Below are positions 51,710-59,634 of a DNA stretch of 64,000 nt, piece after piece. The position numbers and the translations under genes are program-made. The stretch comes from Nocardioides baculatus. GTDB taxonomy: Bacteria > Actinomycetota > Actinomycetes > Propionibacteriales > Nocardioidaceae. The notes under the pieces are model-generated. The model made no database searches. It was not told where the DNA came from and saw only the letters and a list, made by a program, of their open reading frames with translations. Numbering within the stretch: position 1 is the stretch's first letter; every line of letters begins with the position of its first letter. Location of the stretch: the NCBI RefSeq assembly GCF_016735675.1, contig NZ_JAERSG010000002.1, positions 372,001 to 436,000 of the forward strand, in the 5' to 3' direction.

Positions 51710-52140
51710 GCGGACTCGCCGCTGTCCTGGCCGGGCACGAGCAGCCCGGCATCCACCTGTGGGCGGGCGCGTTCGACGTCGCCGACGTACGCCACACCGT
51801 CGAGCACGCCGGGTGGGGATTCGGGTACGTCGACGGCTGGACGCGCGCTGACACGAAGGCCGCGTTCCTCGCCGAGGTGGGGGAGACGCTGGGCTTCCCG
51901 GACTGGTACGGGCAGAACTTCGACGCCCTCGCCGACTGTCTCCACGACATCGGCGCCGGCACCGACGGGGTGCTGCTCCTGTGGGACGGCTGGGCGACCC
52001 TCGCCCGCTCGGACGAGAAGGCCTTCAACGTCGCGCTCAGCGTGCTCGGCTCGCGCGTCCACGCGGACCGCGTGGTGCCCTTCTCGGTCCTGCTGCGCGG
52101 CGACGGCCCGGTGGTGCCCGGGATCATCCGGCTCGACTGA
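51706..52140 (+). CDS. Barstar-family RNase inhibitor
   Basis: The 144-residue protein starts at ATG 51706 within the RNase stop (ATGA). FLAEVGETLGFPDWYGQNFD followed by ALADCLHDI is the barstar signature, with the Trp/Tyr/Asn and acidic residues that plug the barnase active site. GVLLLWDGWATLARSDEKAF follows. It has no signal peptide, so it should protect the cytoplasm from unsecreted RNase. The RNase/barstar order with overlap fits an exported toxin and its immunity protein. It ends 1 nt before the convergent polyprenyl synthase gene. Confidence 0.93.
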   Translation: MSGLAAVLAGHEQPGIHLWAGAFDVADVRHTVEHAGWGFGYVDGWTRADTKAAFLAEVGETLGFPDWYGQNFDALADCLHDIGAGTDGVLLLWDGWATLARSDEKAFNVALSVLGSRVHADRVVPFSVLLRGDGPVVPGIIRLD

Positions 52141-52141
52141 G

Positions 52142-53206
52142 TCAGACGGTCCGCTGGGTCGCGGCGGCTGCGAGCTCGGTGAGCACGACCCGCGCGTGCT
52201 CGTCGACGTCGGCAGCATCGAGCGCCGACACCGCGTGGTCGGCCAGCGAGCCGATCACCTCCTCGACCTGCGCCCGCGCGCCGGACGCGTCGATGATCGA
52301 GCGGAGCTCGTCGACGTCCGCCTCGGACAACGGGGTGCCGAGCGCGCCGTCCAGCCGCTCCGCGGCCGCTCGCGGAGCGGCGTCGAGGGCGAGGGCCACG
52401 AGCACCGTGCGCTTGCCCTCGACGAGGTCGTCGCCCGCCGGCTTCCCGGTCTCCGCGGGGTCGCCGAAGACGCCGAGCAGGTCGTCGCGGAGCTGGAAGG
52501 CCTCGCCCAGCGGGAGGCCGAACCGGCTGAGCTGCTCGATCCGGTCGTCGTCGGCCCCGGCGAGGGCGGCACCGACGTGCAGCGGGCGCTCGATGGAGTA
52601 CTTCGCGGACTTGTAGCGGAGCACGGTCATCGCGGTGTCGACGTCGGCGTGCCCGCGGGCCTGGACCGAGACGTCGAGGAACTGCCCGGCGATCACCTCG
52701 GTGCGGCAGCGCTCGAACAGGTCGAGCCCGGGGGCGACCTCGTCGGGCCCGAAGCCCGAGTGCCGCAGCAGGTCGCCGGCCCAGCCGAGCAGCAGGTCGC
52801 CCAGCAGGATCGCGGCGGCCGCGCCGTACTGCTCGGGGTCGCCGCGCCAGCCTGCGGTCCGGTGCTCGGCGTCGAAGGCGCGATGCGTCGCGGGGCGCCC
52901 GCGCCGGGTGTCGGAGGCGTCCATGAAGTCGTCGTGCACGAGCGCGCTCGCGTGGAGCATCTCCAGCGACGCGCACGCCCGCGCGAGGGCGGTCGGGTCG
53001 GCCGGCTCGGGGCGGACGGCCCGGTGCCCCCAGTGGCAGAAGGCCGCGCGGAACCGCTTGCCGCCGCGCACCGACGTACGCGCCTCGGCGATGAGGCGCC
53101 CGGCGTCCGGGCCGAGCGGCGCGAGCTCGGCCTCGCGCTCGTCGAGGAACGCATCCAGCACCTGCTGGACCTGGTCGCGGAAGGGTGCGGGGTCCCAGGT
53201 CGTCAC
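52142..53206 (-). CDS. idsA: Polyprenyl (geranylgeranyl-type) diphosphate synthase
   Basis: The protein has 354 residues from GTG 53206. SVRGGKRFRAAFCHWGHRAV carries the GGKRxR IPP site. The first aspartate-rich motif DDFMD is at 92-96 and the second in FQLRDDLLGVFGDPAETGKP. GDDLVEGKRTVLVALAL is also family-typical. Bulky residues are few before the first motif (SLEMLHASALVHDD), which suits C20 or longer products. The mycobacterial neighbour in this block is idsA2 (Rv2173), which supports the name. It is divergent from metF with 64 nt between. Confidence 0.93.
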   Translation of the reverse strand: MTTWDPAPFRDQVQQVLDAFLDEREAELAPLGPDAGRLIAEARTSVRGGKRFRAAFCHWGHRAVRPEPADPTALARACASLEMLHASALVHDDFMDASDTRRGRPATHRAFDAEHRTAGWRGDPEQYGAAAAILLGDLLLGWAGDLLRHSGFGPDEVAPGLDLFERCRTEVIAGQFLDVSVQARGHADVDTAMTVLRYKSAKYSIERPLHVGAALAGADDDRIEQLSRFGLPLGEAFQLRDDLLGVFGDPAETGKPAGDDLVEGKRTVLVALALDAAPRAAAERLDGALGTPLSEADVDELRSIIDASGARAQVEEVIGSLADHAVSALDAADVDEHARVVLTELAAAATQRTV

Positions 53207-53270
53207 GCGAGGAAGCCTATCCAGTGGGACGGTGCCGAACTGATGGGCGGTCGTCCGTAGGCTGTTGCGC

Positions 53271-54161
53271 ATGACGCACGCACCCGGACGCAGCATGCGC
53301 GAGCTCCTCGCGGCTGGCGAGCGGTCGTTCTCGTTCGAGTTCTTCCCGCCCAAGGACGAGGCCGGCGAGCAGCAGCTCTGGCAGGCGATCACCGAGCTCG
53401 AGCCCTACGGCCCGACGTTCGTCTCGGTGACCTACGGGGCCGGCGGCACGACCCGCGACCGCACCGTGGCGATCACCGGGCGCATCGCCCGCGACACCTC
53501 GATGCTGCCGGTCGCCCACCTGACGTGCGTCGGCCACACCCGTGCGGAGCTCACCGCGATCCTCGACGACCTGCACGCGTCAGGAGTGACCCACGTGATG
53601 GCGCTGCGCGGCGACCCGCCCGCCGGTCCGGGCACGCCGTGGACGCCCACCGACGGCGGGCTGACGTACGCCAGCGAGCTCGTGGCGCTCATCCGTGAGC
53701 GCGCCGACATGCGGATCGGTGTCGCGGCGTTCCCCGAGGGGCACGTCGACGCCGCCGACCTCGAGTCCGACGCGCGCGTGCTCAAGGCCAAGCACGACGC
53801 GGGCGCCGAGTTCGCGGTGACCGACATGGTGCTGCGGGCCTCCGACTACGCCGCGCTGGTCGAGCGGGCCGCCGCTGTCGGCGCGGACCTCCCGATCATC
53901 CCGGGGATCATGCCGATCCTGAACCTGCGCTCGATGGAGCGGATGGTCGAGTTCTCGGGGCGCCAACTGCCGGAGGAGACCAGCGCCCGCCTCACGCCGT
54001 ACGCCGACGACCCCGCCGCGCTGCGCGCCGAGGGCATCGCCATCGCGACCGAGCTCTGCGAGGACCTGCTCGACGCCGGCGCGCCCGGGCTGCACTTCTA
54101 CACGCTGAACCGCTCGAAGGCGACGCGCGAGATCTTCGCGAACCTCCGCATCACCGTCTGA
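53271..54161 (+). CDS. metF: Methylenetetrahydrofolate reductase
   Basis: The protein has 296 residues from ATG 53271. RSFSFEFFPPKDEAGEQQLW is the MetF start, including the Glu that contacts folate. GPTFVSVTYGAGGTTRDRTV, LPVAHLTCVGHTRAEL and VTHVMALRGDPPAG follow. AEFAVTDMVLRASDY and IPGIMPILNLRSMERMVEFS line the FAD site, and a C-terminal APGLHFYTLNRSKATREIF completes the family pattern. It makes 5-methyl-THF for methionine synthesis. Mycobacterial Rv2172c, an unusual reductase in the same neighbourhood, is a further synteny marker. It overlaps the convergent DinB gene by 11 nt. Confidence 0.95.
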   Translation: MTHAPGRSMRELLAAGERSFSFEFFPPKDEAGEQQLWQAITELEPYGPTFVSVTYGAGGTTRDRTVAITGRIARDTSMLPVAHLTCVGHTRAELTAILDDLHASGVTHVMALRGDPPAGPGTPWTPTDGGLTYASELVALIRERADMRIGVAAFPEGHVDAADLESDARVLKAKHDAGAEFAVTDMVLRASDYAALVERAAAVGADLPIIPGIMPILNLRSMERMVEFSGRQLPEETSARLTPYADDPAALRAEGIAIATELCEDLLDAGAPGLHFYTLNRSKATREIFANLRITV

Positions 54162-54702
54162 GGAAGAGGTCGCGCAACAGGCAGGCCTCGGCGCCGTGGT
54201 GGAAGACCTCGACGGCCGTGTACATCACGACCCGCGCCACCGGTGCCTGCGCGTAGGCCGGCGGGCTGCGGTCGCCCTGCGGCTCGGACAACCCGACGTC
54301 ACCGAGCGCGCGGACACCGGCCACGAAGCCGGCGTACTCGTCGTCGAGCTGGGCCAGCGCCGTCGTGGCGGTGCCGGCGTAGTCGTAGGAGTCGAGGTCG
54401 ACGGACGGGCCGCCGAAGAACGTGCCCGCCGTCGCGGCGAGCCCCTCGGCCAGGTGGCCGATCCGCCACGCGATGGTGGTCAGCGGCTCGCGTCCCGCGG
54501 TCGGTCCGTGCTCCCAGACGTACGCACCCGAACCGTGCGCCACCGCCTCCGGCACCTGCGTGCGCGGACGGACCGACCAGCAGTCCGCGACCGGCTCCCA
54601 GAGGTACTCCTCGTCAGTGAGCCCGTCGAGACGCGGGCGGAGCTGGTGGACCCAGTGCGACTCGAGCTGGTCGAGCACTTCCTCCATCACGCTGAGCGGC
54701 AT
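54151..54702 (-). CDS. DinB-family protein
   Basis: The 183-residue protein starts at ATG 54702. LDQLESHWVHQLRPRLDGLT and DEEYLWEPVADCWSVRP match the DinB/YfiT four-helix bundle. TIAWRIGHLAEGLAATAGTF and AVEVFHHGAEACLLRDL supply the histidines that usually form the metal site (with His in the first helix). DinB-like proteins include metal-dependent thiol transferases such as mycothiol S-transferases, which is a plausible role in a mycothiol-making actinobacterium. Its end overlaps metF by 11 nt. Confidence 0.87.
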   Translation of the reverse strand: MPLSVMEEVLDQLESHWVHQLRPRLDGLTDEEYLWEPVADCWSVRPRTQVPEAVAHGSGAYVWEHGPTAGREPLTTIAWRIGHLAEGLAATAGTFFGGPSVDLDSYDYAGTATTALAQLDDEYAGFVAGVRALGDVGLSEPQGDRSPPAYAQAPVARVVMYTAVEVFHHGAEACLLRDLFLRR

Positions 54703-54733
54703 CGTGCGACGGTAGCGGAGCTAGGTTGGCGCC

Positions 54734-55363
54734 ATGCCTCCTGAGCCCGCGGACATGTACACGGTCACCGTGACGGGGACCGGCACCAGCCGGGTCGCAC
54801 CGGACAGCGCGGTCGCCCGCGTCGGCGCGGTCGGTCGGGGCGTCGGCGTCGCGGAGGCGTACGACGCCATGAGCGCCGCCGCGACGACCCTCGTCGAGGT
54901 CGCCGGCCGGCACACCGAGGAGCGCCGGGTGGCCTCCACCGGGGTCGCGGTGTGGCCGTCGCACGACCACTCGGGCGCGCGTGACGGGTACGAGGCCCGC
55001 CACTCCTTCTCCATCGGCTGCGACGACCTCGCCGCCGCGGGGACGATGCTCGGCGAGCTCGCGGGCGAGGTCGGCGATGCGCTGGTGGTCGACGGCGTCG
55101 CGCTCGAGGTCACCCAGGACCACGGCGCCGGGGCCGCGGCTCGCGAGGCGGCGTTCGCCGATGCGCGTGAGCGCGCGGCCGCCCTGGCCCGGATGGCGGG
55201 CGCCGGTCTCGGCGCGGTGCAGTCGATCGTCGAGGGCGACGCCGCTCCCGGCCCGGGTCCGATGCCGAAGATGGCGATGATGCGCGACTCCGCGGGCGGG
55301 CTCGAGCCGGGCGAGGCCGCGGTCACCGTGTCCGTCACCGTGGTGTGGGAGCTCGTCCACTGA
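54734..55363 (+). CDS. SIMPL-domain protein
   Basis: The protein has 209 residues from ATG 54734. YTVTVTGTGTSRVAPDSAVA is the SIMPL/DUF541 opening strand, followed by YDAMSAAATTLVEVAGRHTE. GVAVWPSHDHSGARDGYEAR is the next strand pair, and ARERAAALARMAGAGLGAV is the conserved helix. The C-terminus is GEAAVTVSVTVVWELVH. No signal peptide is visible, unlike many family members. The function is unknown. Its stop is 10 nt before repeat array 2. Confidence 0.9.
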   Translation: MPPEPADMYTVTVTGTGTSRVAPDSAVARVGAVGRGVGVAEAYDAMSAAATTLVEVAGRHTEERRVASTGVAVWPSHDHSGARDGYEARHSFSIGCDDLAAAGTMLGELAGEVGDALVVDGVALEVTQDHGAGAAAREAAFADARERAAALARMAGAGLGAVQSIVEGDAAPGPGPMPKMAMMRDSAGGLEPGEAAVTVSVTVVWELVH

Positions 55364-55373
55364 TCCCTCTGGT

Positions 55374-55740
55374 GGGTGGCGGCACACGACATCCGCCCTG
55401 TGGTGGGTGGCGGCATACGACATCTGCCCTGTGGTGGGTGGCGGCATACGACATCTGCCCTGTGGTGGGTGGCGGCATACGACATCCGCCCTGTGGTGGG
55501 TGGCGGCATACGACATCCGCCCTGTGGTGGGTGGCGGCATACGACATCCGCCCTGTGGGTGGGTGGCGGCATACGACATCCGCCCTGTGGTGGGTGGCGG
55601 CATACGACATCCGCCCTCTGGTGGGTGGCGGCACACGACATCCGCCCTGTGGTGGGTGGCGGCATACGACATCTGCGGCGCACGGATCGATGTCGTGTGC
55701 CGCCACCCAAGGGGGCGGTGGATGTCGTGTGCCGCCACCC
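55374..55740. repeat. 31-bp tandem repeat array 2 with terminal inverted copies
   Basis: Ten direct copies of the core GGGTGGCGGCAYACGACA start at 55374, 55405, 55436, 55467, 55498, 55529, 55561, 55592, 55623 and 55654. Spacing is 31 bp, with one 32-bp step caused by an extra G. The linker is T(C/T)YGCCCTGTGGT-like and nearly uniform. Two reverse copies lie at 55691-55708 and 55723-55740 and are exact complements of direct copies 1 and 9. The array fills the gap between the SIMPL gene and the convergent FAD oxidoreductase gene. The core is shared with array 1 at 37550, the linker is not. Confidence 0.96.
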
Positions 55741-55748
55741 AGAGCGGC

Positions 55749-57059
55749 TCAGGCCTTCCCGACCACCTCGGCCACGAGCGCGGCGCTGAGGCCCGCGAAC
55801 GGCAGGCCGGAGCCGGTCGTCGCGTGGGCGCCGGCGGTGAGCACGCCCTCGATCGGCGTCCGCGGCCCCAGGCGGGTCCGTGCCGTCCGCGGTCCCTGCC
55901 ACCGCACGCCGTGGGGCGAGCCGCCCCACCGCTCGACGAGGTCGCGCGGCCCGCGGTCCACGCGTGCCACGACCTGCGTGCGTACGTCGATCCCGTGCCG
56001 CGCCAGTGCGGTGAGCACGTCCTCGGCGATCCGGCCGCGGGCCAGCACCGTCCAGGCGGCGCCGCCCTCCGGAGCGCGGCCGCCGGTGCGGACCACCAGG
56101 AGCGGGTCGCCGTGCAGCACGACCTCGTGCGGCAGGGCGGGCACGTCACCCTCGAGGCCCACGTGGCAGACCACCGGTGGGATCGCCGGCATCGTGCGGC
56201 GCACGAAGGGTGCGAGCGCCGGCAGCCTGCGCGGGTCGATCGCCACCACCACCCGGTCGGCGGGCAGCTCGCCCCCCGACGTCCGTACGCCGGCCACGCG
56301 CCCGCCCGACACCACGAGGTCGACGGCAGGGGTGCCGGTCACGACGGTGACGCCGCGCAGCGTCAGCCGCTCGGCCATGGCCGTGCCCAGCGCTGCGAGG
56401 CCGCCGGGCACGGTCCACGTGCCGAAGCGCTGCTCGAGGTAGACATCGACGCCGGCGAAGACCGGGACGTCACGCAGGTCGTGGCCGTCCATCACGAGCC
56501 GGTGGCCGGCGACGAGCCGCAGCCGCTCGTCGCGGAACGACCGCCTCAGCCGCTTCTCCAGCGACTCGCGCGCACCGAGCAGGGAGGTCAGCTCGCGCGG
56601 CGCGACGACGTCGTCGAAGGGCCGCTCGAACCACTCCTTGCGCAGCAGCTCCCACGTCTCGCCGTACGCCGCCACGTGGTCGACCCACTGCCCGCCCAGA
56701 CCCGGCCCGAGCTCGTCCACGGCGGCGAGCTGCGCCGCGCGGGAGGCGCCGGGGAGGCGGAGCGACGAACCGTCCGCGAAGCGGTGCTCGCGCACGAGGT
56801 CGAGCGGCTGGAGGTCGACCTCGCGCTCGAGCGGTCGACCGGACTTGCGGAACAGGTCGCGGATGACGGCTGGCAGCAAGGTCGTGGTCGGGCCGGCGTC
56901 CCACGCGAAGCCGTCCTGCTCGACGGTGGCGAGCGCTCCGCCGAGGGTGTCCGCGCGCTCGAGCAGGGTGACGTCGTGGCCGAGCTTGGCGAGGCGTGCG
57001 GCCGCGGCCATGCCGCCGAAGCCGCCACCGACCACCACCACGCGAGACACGGGACGCAC
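55749..57059 (-). CDS. FAD-dependent oxidoreductase (phytoene desaturase-like)
   Basis: The protein has 436 residues from GTG 57059. SRVVVVGGGFGGMAAAARLA and KLGHDVTLLERADTLGGALA form the dinucleotide-binding fold, with GxGxxG and the acidic end of beta 2. FAWDAGPTTTLLPAVIRDLF is typical of the CrtI/amine oxidase group. VYLEQRFGTWTVPGGLAALG and a C-terminal LTAGAHATTGSGLPFAGLSA close the FAD site. Carotenoid desaturation is possible, but only the polyprenyl synthase 2.5 kb away hints at isoprenoids. It is the last gene of a minus-strand unit with the DUF4126 and YbaK genes. Confidence 0.9.
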   Translation of the reverse strand: MRPVSRVVVVGGGFGGMAAAARLAKLGHDVTLLERADTLGGALATVEQDGFAWDAGPTTTLLPAVIRDLFRKSGRPLEREVDLQPLDLVREHRFADGSSLRLPGASRAAQLAAVDELGPGLGGQWVDHVAAYGETWELLRKEWFERPFDDVVAPRELTSLLGARESLEKRLRRSFRDERLRLVAGHRLVMDGHDLRDVPVFAGVDVYLEQRFGTWTVPGGLAALGTAMAERLTLRGVTVVTGTPAVDLVVSGGRVAGVRTSGGELPADRVVVAIDPRRLPALAPFVRRTMPAIPPVVCHVGLEGDVPALPHEVVLHGDPLLVVRTGGRAPEGGAAWTVLARGRIAEDVLTALARHGIDVRTQVVARVDRGPRDLVERWGGSPHGVRWQGPRTARTRLGPRTPIEGVLTAGAHATTGSGLPFAGLSAALVAEVVGKA

Positions 57060-57060
57060 C

Positions 57061-57651
57061 CTAGGCGGTCTGGTGGATCGGGCCCTTCTTCTTCCAGCGC
57101 CGCCAGCCGCGCCGGATCAGCCGGGCGACGAAGAACAGCATCACCAGGCCGAGCAGGAGCAGCACTCCGGCGACCGCCGCTGCGGCCTGCGGGTGCTCGA
57201 GGGCGAACCAGACGACGCCGAGGACGGCCGCGTCCTCGGTCAGGCTGGCGATGACGTTGCTCGCGGGCTCGGGGGAGGCGTTGATCGCCAGTCGGCCGCC
57301 CGCCTTCACGAGGTGGCTGAGCAGGGCCGTACCTCCGCCGACGACGCCGAGGACCGCCTGGTCGAGCGACGAGGCGTCACCCGCGAGCAGGACCCCGATG
57401 ACGGCGCCGGCGGTCGGCCGGATCGCGGTGGAGATCGCGTCCCACGTCGAGTCGATGAAGGGGATCTTGTCGGCGATGAACTCCATCGCGTAGAGGAAGC
57501 CCGCCACCGCCAGCACGTCCCAGCGGCCCAGCGCGTCGGGGACCTCGGTGAACGACCCGACCCGGTCCGCGATGCCCAGCACCAGCACGACGAGGTAGGC
57601 GTTGATGCCGCTCGCCCAGCCGCTGGAGAAGGTCAGCGCCAGCGCGTCCAT
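57061..57651 (-). CDS. DUF4126 membrane protein
   Basis: The 196-residue protein has its start at ATG 57651 overlapping the YbaK-like stop by 1 nt. ALALTFSSGWASGINAYLVV and LDVLAVAGFLYAMEFIADKI-type residues (WDVLAVAGFLYAMEFIADKI), then PFIDSTWDAISTAIRPTAGA, are the DUF4126 signature. About five hydrophobic helices and a basic tail (LIRRGWRRWKKKG) complete it. The function is unknown. It starts a 1-nt gap before the FAD oxidoreductase. Confidence 0.9.
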   Translation of the reverse strand: MDALALTFSSGWASGINAYLVVLVLGIADRVGSFTEVPDALGRWDVLAVAGFLYAMEFIADKIPFIDSTWDAISTAIRPTAGAVIGVLLAGDASSLDQAVLGVVGGGTALLSHLVKAGGRLAINASPEPASNVIASLTEDAAVLGVVWFALEHPQAAAAVAGVLLLLGLVMLFFVARLIRRGWRRWKKKGPIHQTA

Positions 57652-58172
57652 CAGTCCCTGTCCTCCGGCACGCCCAGCTCCACGCCTGTCTCCACGCCTG
57701 TCTCCACGTCCACCTCGACGGCGCCGGTCATCTCGACCAGCTCGTCGTAGGTCGTGGAGAACACGGCCGCCGGGTGGCCGGCGGCCGCCCAGACCACGGG
57801 GTGTCGCCGCAGCCACGGGTCGATCCACGTGCGGACCGGAGCCGGGTGGTCGAGGGGCGAGACGCCGCCGATGACCTGGCCCGTGTGACGGCGTACGAAC
57901 TCGGGGTCCGCGCGCTTCAGCCGGTCGACGCCGATGCGCTCGGCGACGGCCGCGGTGTCGACACGGTGGGCACCCGAGGTGAGGATCAGGACCGGCTCAC
58001 CGCCGGCGTCGAAGAGCAGGCTGTTGGCGATGGCGCCCACCTCACACCCCAGCGCCGCCGCGGCGAGTGCCGCAGTGTGGGCGCTGTCGGGCAGGATGAC
58101 CACGTCGCCCGTCCCGCCGAGCCGGGTGTGCTCGCCTCGAAATGAGGTGATGGATGCATGCTCGATCGACAT
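57651..58172 (-). CDS. YbaK/EbsC-family aminoacyl-tRNA deacylase
   Basis: The 173-residue protein starts at ATG 58172. HTAALAAAALGCEVGAIANS and LLFDAGGEPVLILTSGAHRV are YbaK domain strands, with VDRLKRADPEFVRRHTGQVI and GGVSPLDHPAPVRTWIDPWL holding the conserved Lys and GGVSP loop. Family members hydrolyse mischarged Cys- or Ala-tRNAs. The last 25 residues are a degenerate V-E-T-G-V repeat (VDVETGVETGVELGV), unusual for the family. It is the first gene of a three-gene unit. Confidence 0.92.
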   Translation of the reverse strand: MSIEHASITSFRGEHTRLGGTGDVVILPDSAHTAALAAAALGCEVGAIANSLLFDAGGEPVLILTSGAHRVDTAAVAERIGVDRLKRADPEFVRRHTGQVIGGVSPLDHPAPVRTWIDPWLRRHPVVWAAAGHPAAVFSTTYDELVEMTGAVEVDVETGVETGVELGVPEDRD

Positions 58173-58218
58173 GATGCGAGCCTAGCGACGAACGACGACC
58201 GAACCTCAGGAGTGATGG

Positions 58219-58683
58219 ATGGCGCGCGACGTGCCCGGATCAGTGGTCAACGCCCAACGGGTGCTGGGCCTCATCGTGGCCACCTCGGGCGTGATCACCC
58301 TGCTGATCTGGCTGATGCGCGACGACGTGCTCCGGGCGTGGGCCGAGGGCAACGAGGGCGCACAGTCGATCCTCGCCGAGGGCGGCGTCGACGCGCTCCG
58401 GGCCAGCCCGAGCGCGCCCGGGTTCGTGGCGCTCGCCGTCGTCGCGTTCGTCGGCTTCGCCCTCCTGGCCATGGTGCTGGGCTCGTTCTTCAGGGGCGGC
58501 CACGCCTGGACCCGGCCGGTGCTCACCGCGACCGCAGGCGTCGGCGTGCTCGTCGGCGCGGTCTGCCTCGACAACCACCTGCCCGCGATCTTCGTCGTGC
58601 TGTCCGCGCTGGTGATCGTCGAGGGCGTCGTCCTCTCCTACTTCCTCTGGCAGCGCGAGACCACCTCCCACCTCCGCGACTGA
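58219..58683 (+). CDS. Small four-helix membrane protein
   Basis: The 154-residue protein starts at ATG 58219. Four hydrophobic stretches are visible: VLGLIVATSGVITLLIWLM, FVALAVVAFVGFALLAMVLG, VLTATAGVGVLVGAVCL and AIFVVLSALVIVEGVVLSYF. Between the first two lies an amphipathic segment (AEGNEGAQSILAEGGVDALR). I do not recognise the family. It is followed by a 167-nt gap that holds the promoter and LexA box of the dnaE2 operon. Confidence 0.8.
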   Translation: MARDVPGSVVNAQRVLGLIVATSGVITLLIWLMRDDVLRAWAEGNEGAQSILAEGGVDALRASPSAPGFVALAVVAFVGFALLAMVLGSFFRGGHAWTRPVLTATAGVGVLVGAVCLDNHLPAIFVVLSALVIVEGVVLSYFLWQRETTSHLRD

Positions 58684-58714
58684 GCCCCGTCCTCCACGGG
58701 GTGGCCCGGCGCTC

Positions 58715-58742
58715 TTGACGCGCTGTCGGTGGCGGGTAGTAC
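58715..58742 (+). promoter_or_regulatory. Candidate promoter of the dnaE2 operon
   Basis: TTGACG (58715-58720) and TAGTAC (58737-58742) are spaced by 16 nt, the best -35/-10 pair in this gap. The LexA box begins 12 nt downstream, so repressor would cover the start-site region. Confidence 0.6.
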
Positions 58743-58754
58743 GGTTCGTGGTGT

Positions 58755-58770
58755 TCGAACAGATGTTCGA
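58755..58770. promoter_or_regulatory. lexA box: LexA (SOS) box
   Basis: TCGAACAGATGTTCGA is a perfect TCGAAC-N4-GTTCGA palindrome, the actinobacterial/Gram-positive SOS consensus. It lies 81 nt before the DUF6504 gene and just after a -35/-10 pair. It predicts DNA-damage induction of the DUF6504-HEPN-dnaE2 operon. Confidence 0.93.
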
Positions 58771-58850
58771 TGCGACCCGGGTGGCGGTGACCTCGACCCC
58801 CACCTCCGCCCGGGTCGACCCCGGGGTCGACGGAGCAGCGAGGAGGCGCG

Positions 58851-59183
58851 ATGAGGCAGTACGACGACCCCGTCGAGGTGCGACGAGGCGAGGCGGAGGA
58901 CCCCGACCAGTTCCTGTGGCGGGGGAGGCTGTGGAAGGTGCGCGCCGTAGTCGCGCACTGGGTGGAGACCGGTCCCTGGTGGCAGGGCACGACGGCGCCC
59001 GAGCGCGGCGGGACGACCACCGACCTGGTCGCCGAGCGCGAGCTGTGGCGCGTCGAGGCCGGCCGCGGGCTCCAGGTCGCCGAGACCGGCTCGCACGGCG
59101 GGACGCAGACCACCTACGGGGTCTTCGACCTGTCCTTCGACTGGACCGACGGGCACTGGCAGCTCGTCGGCTGCCAGGACTGA
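58851..59183 (+). CDS. DUF6504-family protein of the SOS mutagenesis operon
   Basis: The 110-residue protein starts at ATG 58851. RQYDDPVEVRRGEAEDPDQF and LWRGRLWKVRAVVAHWVETG are the conserved beginning of this small family. TTYGVFDLSFDWTDGHWQLV is the C-terminal strand pair. In actinobacteria I recall it between the Y-family polymerase gene (imuB) and the HEPN/dnaE2 genes. Here it follows the LexA box directly. Its role in translesion synthesis is unknown. It ends 6 nt before the HEPN gene. Confidence 0.88.
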   Translation: MRQYDDPVEVRRGEAEDPDQFLWRGRLWKVRAVVAHWVETGPWWQGTTAPERGGTTTDLVAERELWRVEAGRGLQVAETGSHGGTQTTYGVFDLSFDWTDGHWQLVGCQD

Positions 59184-59189
59184 GGGGGC

Positions 59190-59633
59190 ATGTCCGCGAT
59201 GAGTCCCCACCACGACCACTACACCGGGCCGGCCGGGCCGCACATGCTGCCGGCCACCGCCCACTCCTACCTCGAGCGCTCGGCCACGTCGCTGCGCGAC
59301 GCGATCACCGCGCGCGACGTGCCCACCCGCTATGCGTGCGCCCACGTCGCGGCGCTGTGCGCCGCTGCCGCACTGCTCGCGGCGCGCGCCAAGCCGGCAC
59401 CCCGCGGACGACGCCAGAAGAATGCGTGGGTCCTGCTCGCCGAGGTCGCGCCCGAGCTGACGGAGTGGGCGAGCTTCTTCGCCTCCGGCGCCGCGAAGCG
59501 GGCGGCCGCGGAGGCGGGGTCGACCCGCGCGGTGTCCGAGCGCGAGGCCGACGACCTGGTGCGCGACGCCGACCGCTTCCTGGCCGTCATCGAGCAGGCG
59601 CTCGGGCTGGTGCCGCACGCCAGCGTGGCGTGA
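59190..59633 (+). CDS. SAV_6107-type HEPN protein
   Basis: The 147-residue protein starts at ATG 59190 (a second ATG 9 nt later is an alternative). It is almost entirely helical: LPATAHSYLERSATSLRDAI, TRYACAHVAALCAAAALLAA, NAWVLLAEVAPELTEWASFF and a final ADDLVRDADRFLAVIEQALG. This matches the SAV_6107-type HEPN family, usually found next to dnaE2 in actinobacteria. An R-x4-H pattern (RYACAH) is present, but I cannot tell whether it is a nuclease site. No partner nucleotidyltransferase is adjacent. GTG of dnaE2 follows after 1 nt. Confidence 0.87.
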   Translation: MSAMSPHHDHYTGPAGPHMLPATAHSYLERSATSLRDAITARDVPTRYACAHVAALCAAAALLAARAKPAPRGRRQKNAWVLLAEVAPELTEWASFFASGAAKRAAAEAGSTRAVSEREADDLVRDADRFLAVIEQALGLVPHASVA

Positions 59634-59634
59634 G

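Noticed and set aside
55345..57254. Long plus-strand ORFs running through repeat array 2 into the FAD-oxidoreductase region
   Set aside because: They are open only because the array lacks stops in all frames. Beyond it they are antisense to the well-supported FAD gene and show no family match.
58685..58701. Six-base-pair hairpin (CCCCGT/ACGGGG) as a terminator
   Set aside because: It is short, has no T-run, and such stems are frequent by chance at this GC content.
59340..59400. HEPN toxin of a HEPN-MNT toxin-antitoxin pair
   Set aside because: No nucleotidyltransferase gene is adjacent and the gene is embedded in the SOS operon; R-x4-H alone is not enough.
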